The notes beneath the pieces are model-generated. The model did no database searches, was not told the DNA's origin, and saw nothing but the letters and a program-made list of their open reading frames with translations. 5,812 nucleotides of DNA, taken from assembly GCA_900551585.1 (NCBI GenBank), contig URWU01000106.1, positions 1-5,812 on the forward strand. Reading direction: 5' to 3'. The position numbers and the translations under genes were made by a program. This DNA comes from an uncultured Alphaproteobacteria bacterium. GTDB taxonomy: Bacteria; Pseudomonadota; Alphaproteobacteria; RF32; CAG-239. This document shows positions 5,710 to 5,812 of this stretch, piece after piece. How positions within the stretch are numbered: the stretch's first letter is position 1; each line of letters begins with the position of its first letter.

Positions 5710-5744
5710 AAAACAAAACCGCCTGAGGAAAATCCCAAGGCGGT
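5710..5744 (-). terminator. Intrinsic terminator of a leftward gene beyond the right edge
   Basis: ACCGCCT (5718-5724) pairs with AGGCGGT (5738-5744). Read on the minus strand the stem is followed by TTTTGTTTT, a good U-rich tract (plus-strand A-rich 5710-5717). No T run follows on the plus strand. The transcription unit it ends must enter from the right edge. Two minus-strand frames are open at the edge: one stops at 5782-5784, and another runs through the hairpin, so the gene itself cannot be identified. Confidence 0.7.
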
Positions 5745-5812
5745 GGAGCTTCAAACTGTGCAAGACAGTCATGGTTATTCGTTACGCAAGCGCACTTATA
5801 TCCCAATACTCC

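Overview
The window looks like the end of a draft contig from a moderately AT-rich alphaproteobacterium. The evidence is the gene order ffh-rpsP-rimM-trmD-rplS, an Ffh with the TR-I-DG form of the G4 motif that I associate with alphaproteobacteria, and a bS16 with an Ala/Lys/Glu-rich tail. The low GC content and the two lineage-specific-looking hypothetical proteins would suit an uncultured host-associated or gut alphaproteobacterium, but that placement is inference. The first 32 bases are Illumina Nextera adapter and not genome.

Layout: (1) 1-32, adapter remnant. (2) 64-1096, a leftward gene for a 327-residue, highly charged, probably coiled-coil cytoplasmic protein of unknown function, with its own terminator. 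(3) 1097-1528, a 432-bp divergent intergenic region. Its right part holds a near-consensus sigma70-type promoter (TTGACT, 17 bp, TATAAA) and an unusually long structured 5' leader for ffh. (4) 1529-5078, the rightward operon ffh, rpsP, rimM, trmD, rplS, closed by a strong intrinsic terminator at 5098-5131. (5) 5143-5604, a convergent leftward gene for a 153-residue protein with an XRE-like helix-turn-helix followed by a coiled coil. (6) 5626-5704, a palindromic intergenic repeat, and 5710-5744, a leftward terminator belonging to a gene beyond the right edge.

The operon joins membrane-protein targeting (Ffh) to ribosome biogenesis and decoding: bS16, the 30S maturation factor RimM, the tRNA m1G37 methyltransferase TrmD, and bL19. 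RimM and TrmD overlap by 11 nt, which suggests translational coupling.

The most interesting part is the ffh leader (about 1322-1528). It can fold into a 115-nt structure closed by 15 base pairs. Closer to the gene, the only good Shine-Dalgarno sequence (AAAGGAG, 1465-1471) lies 57 nt from the ffh ATG. A 47-nt hairpin (1476-1522) fills almost exactly the intervening space, so folding it would bring the SD to an effective 10-nt spacing. These are inferences from pairing read by eye. Conservation and covariation across relatives would decide them.
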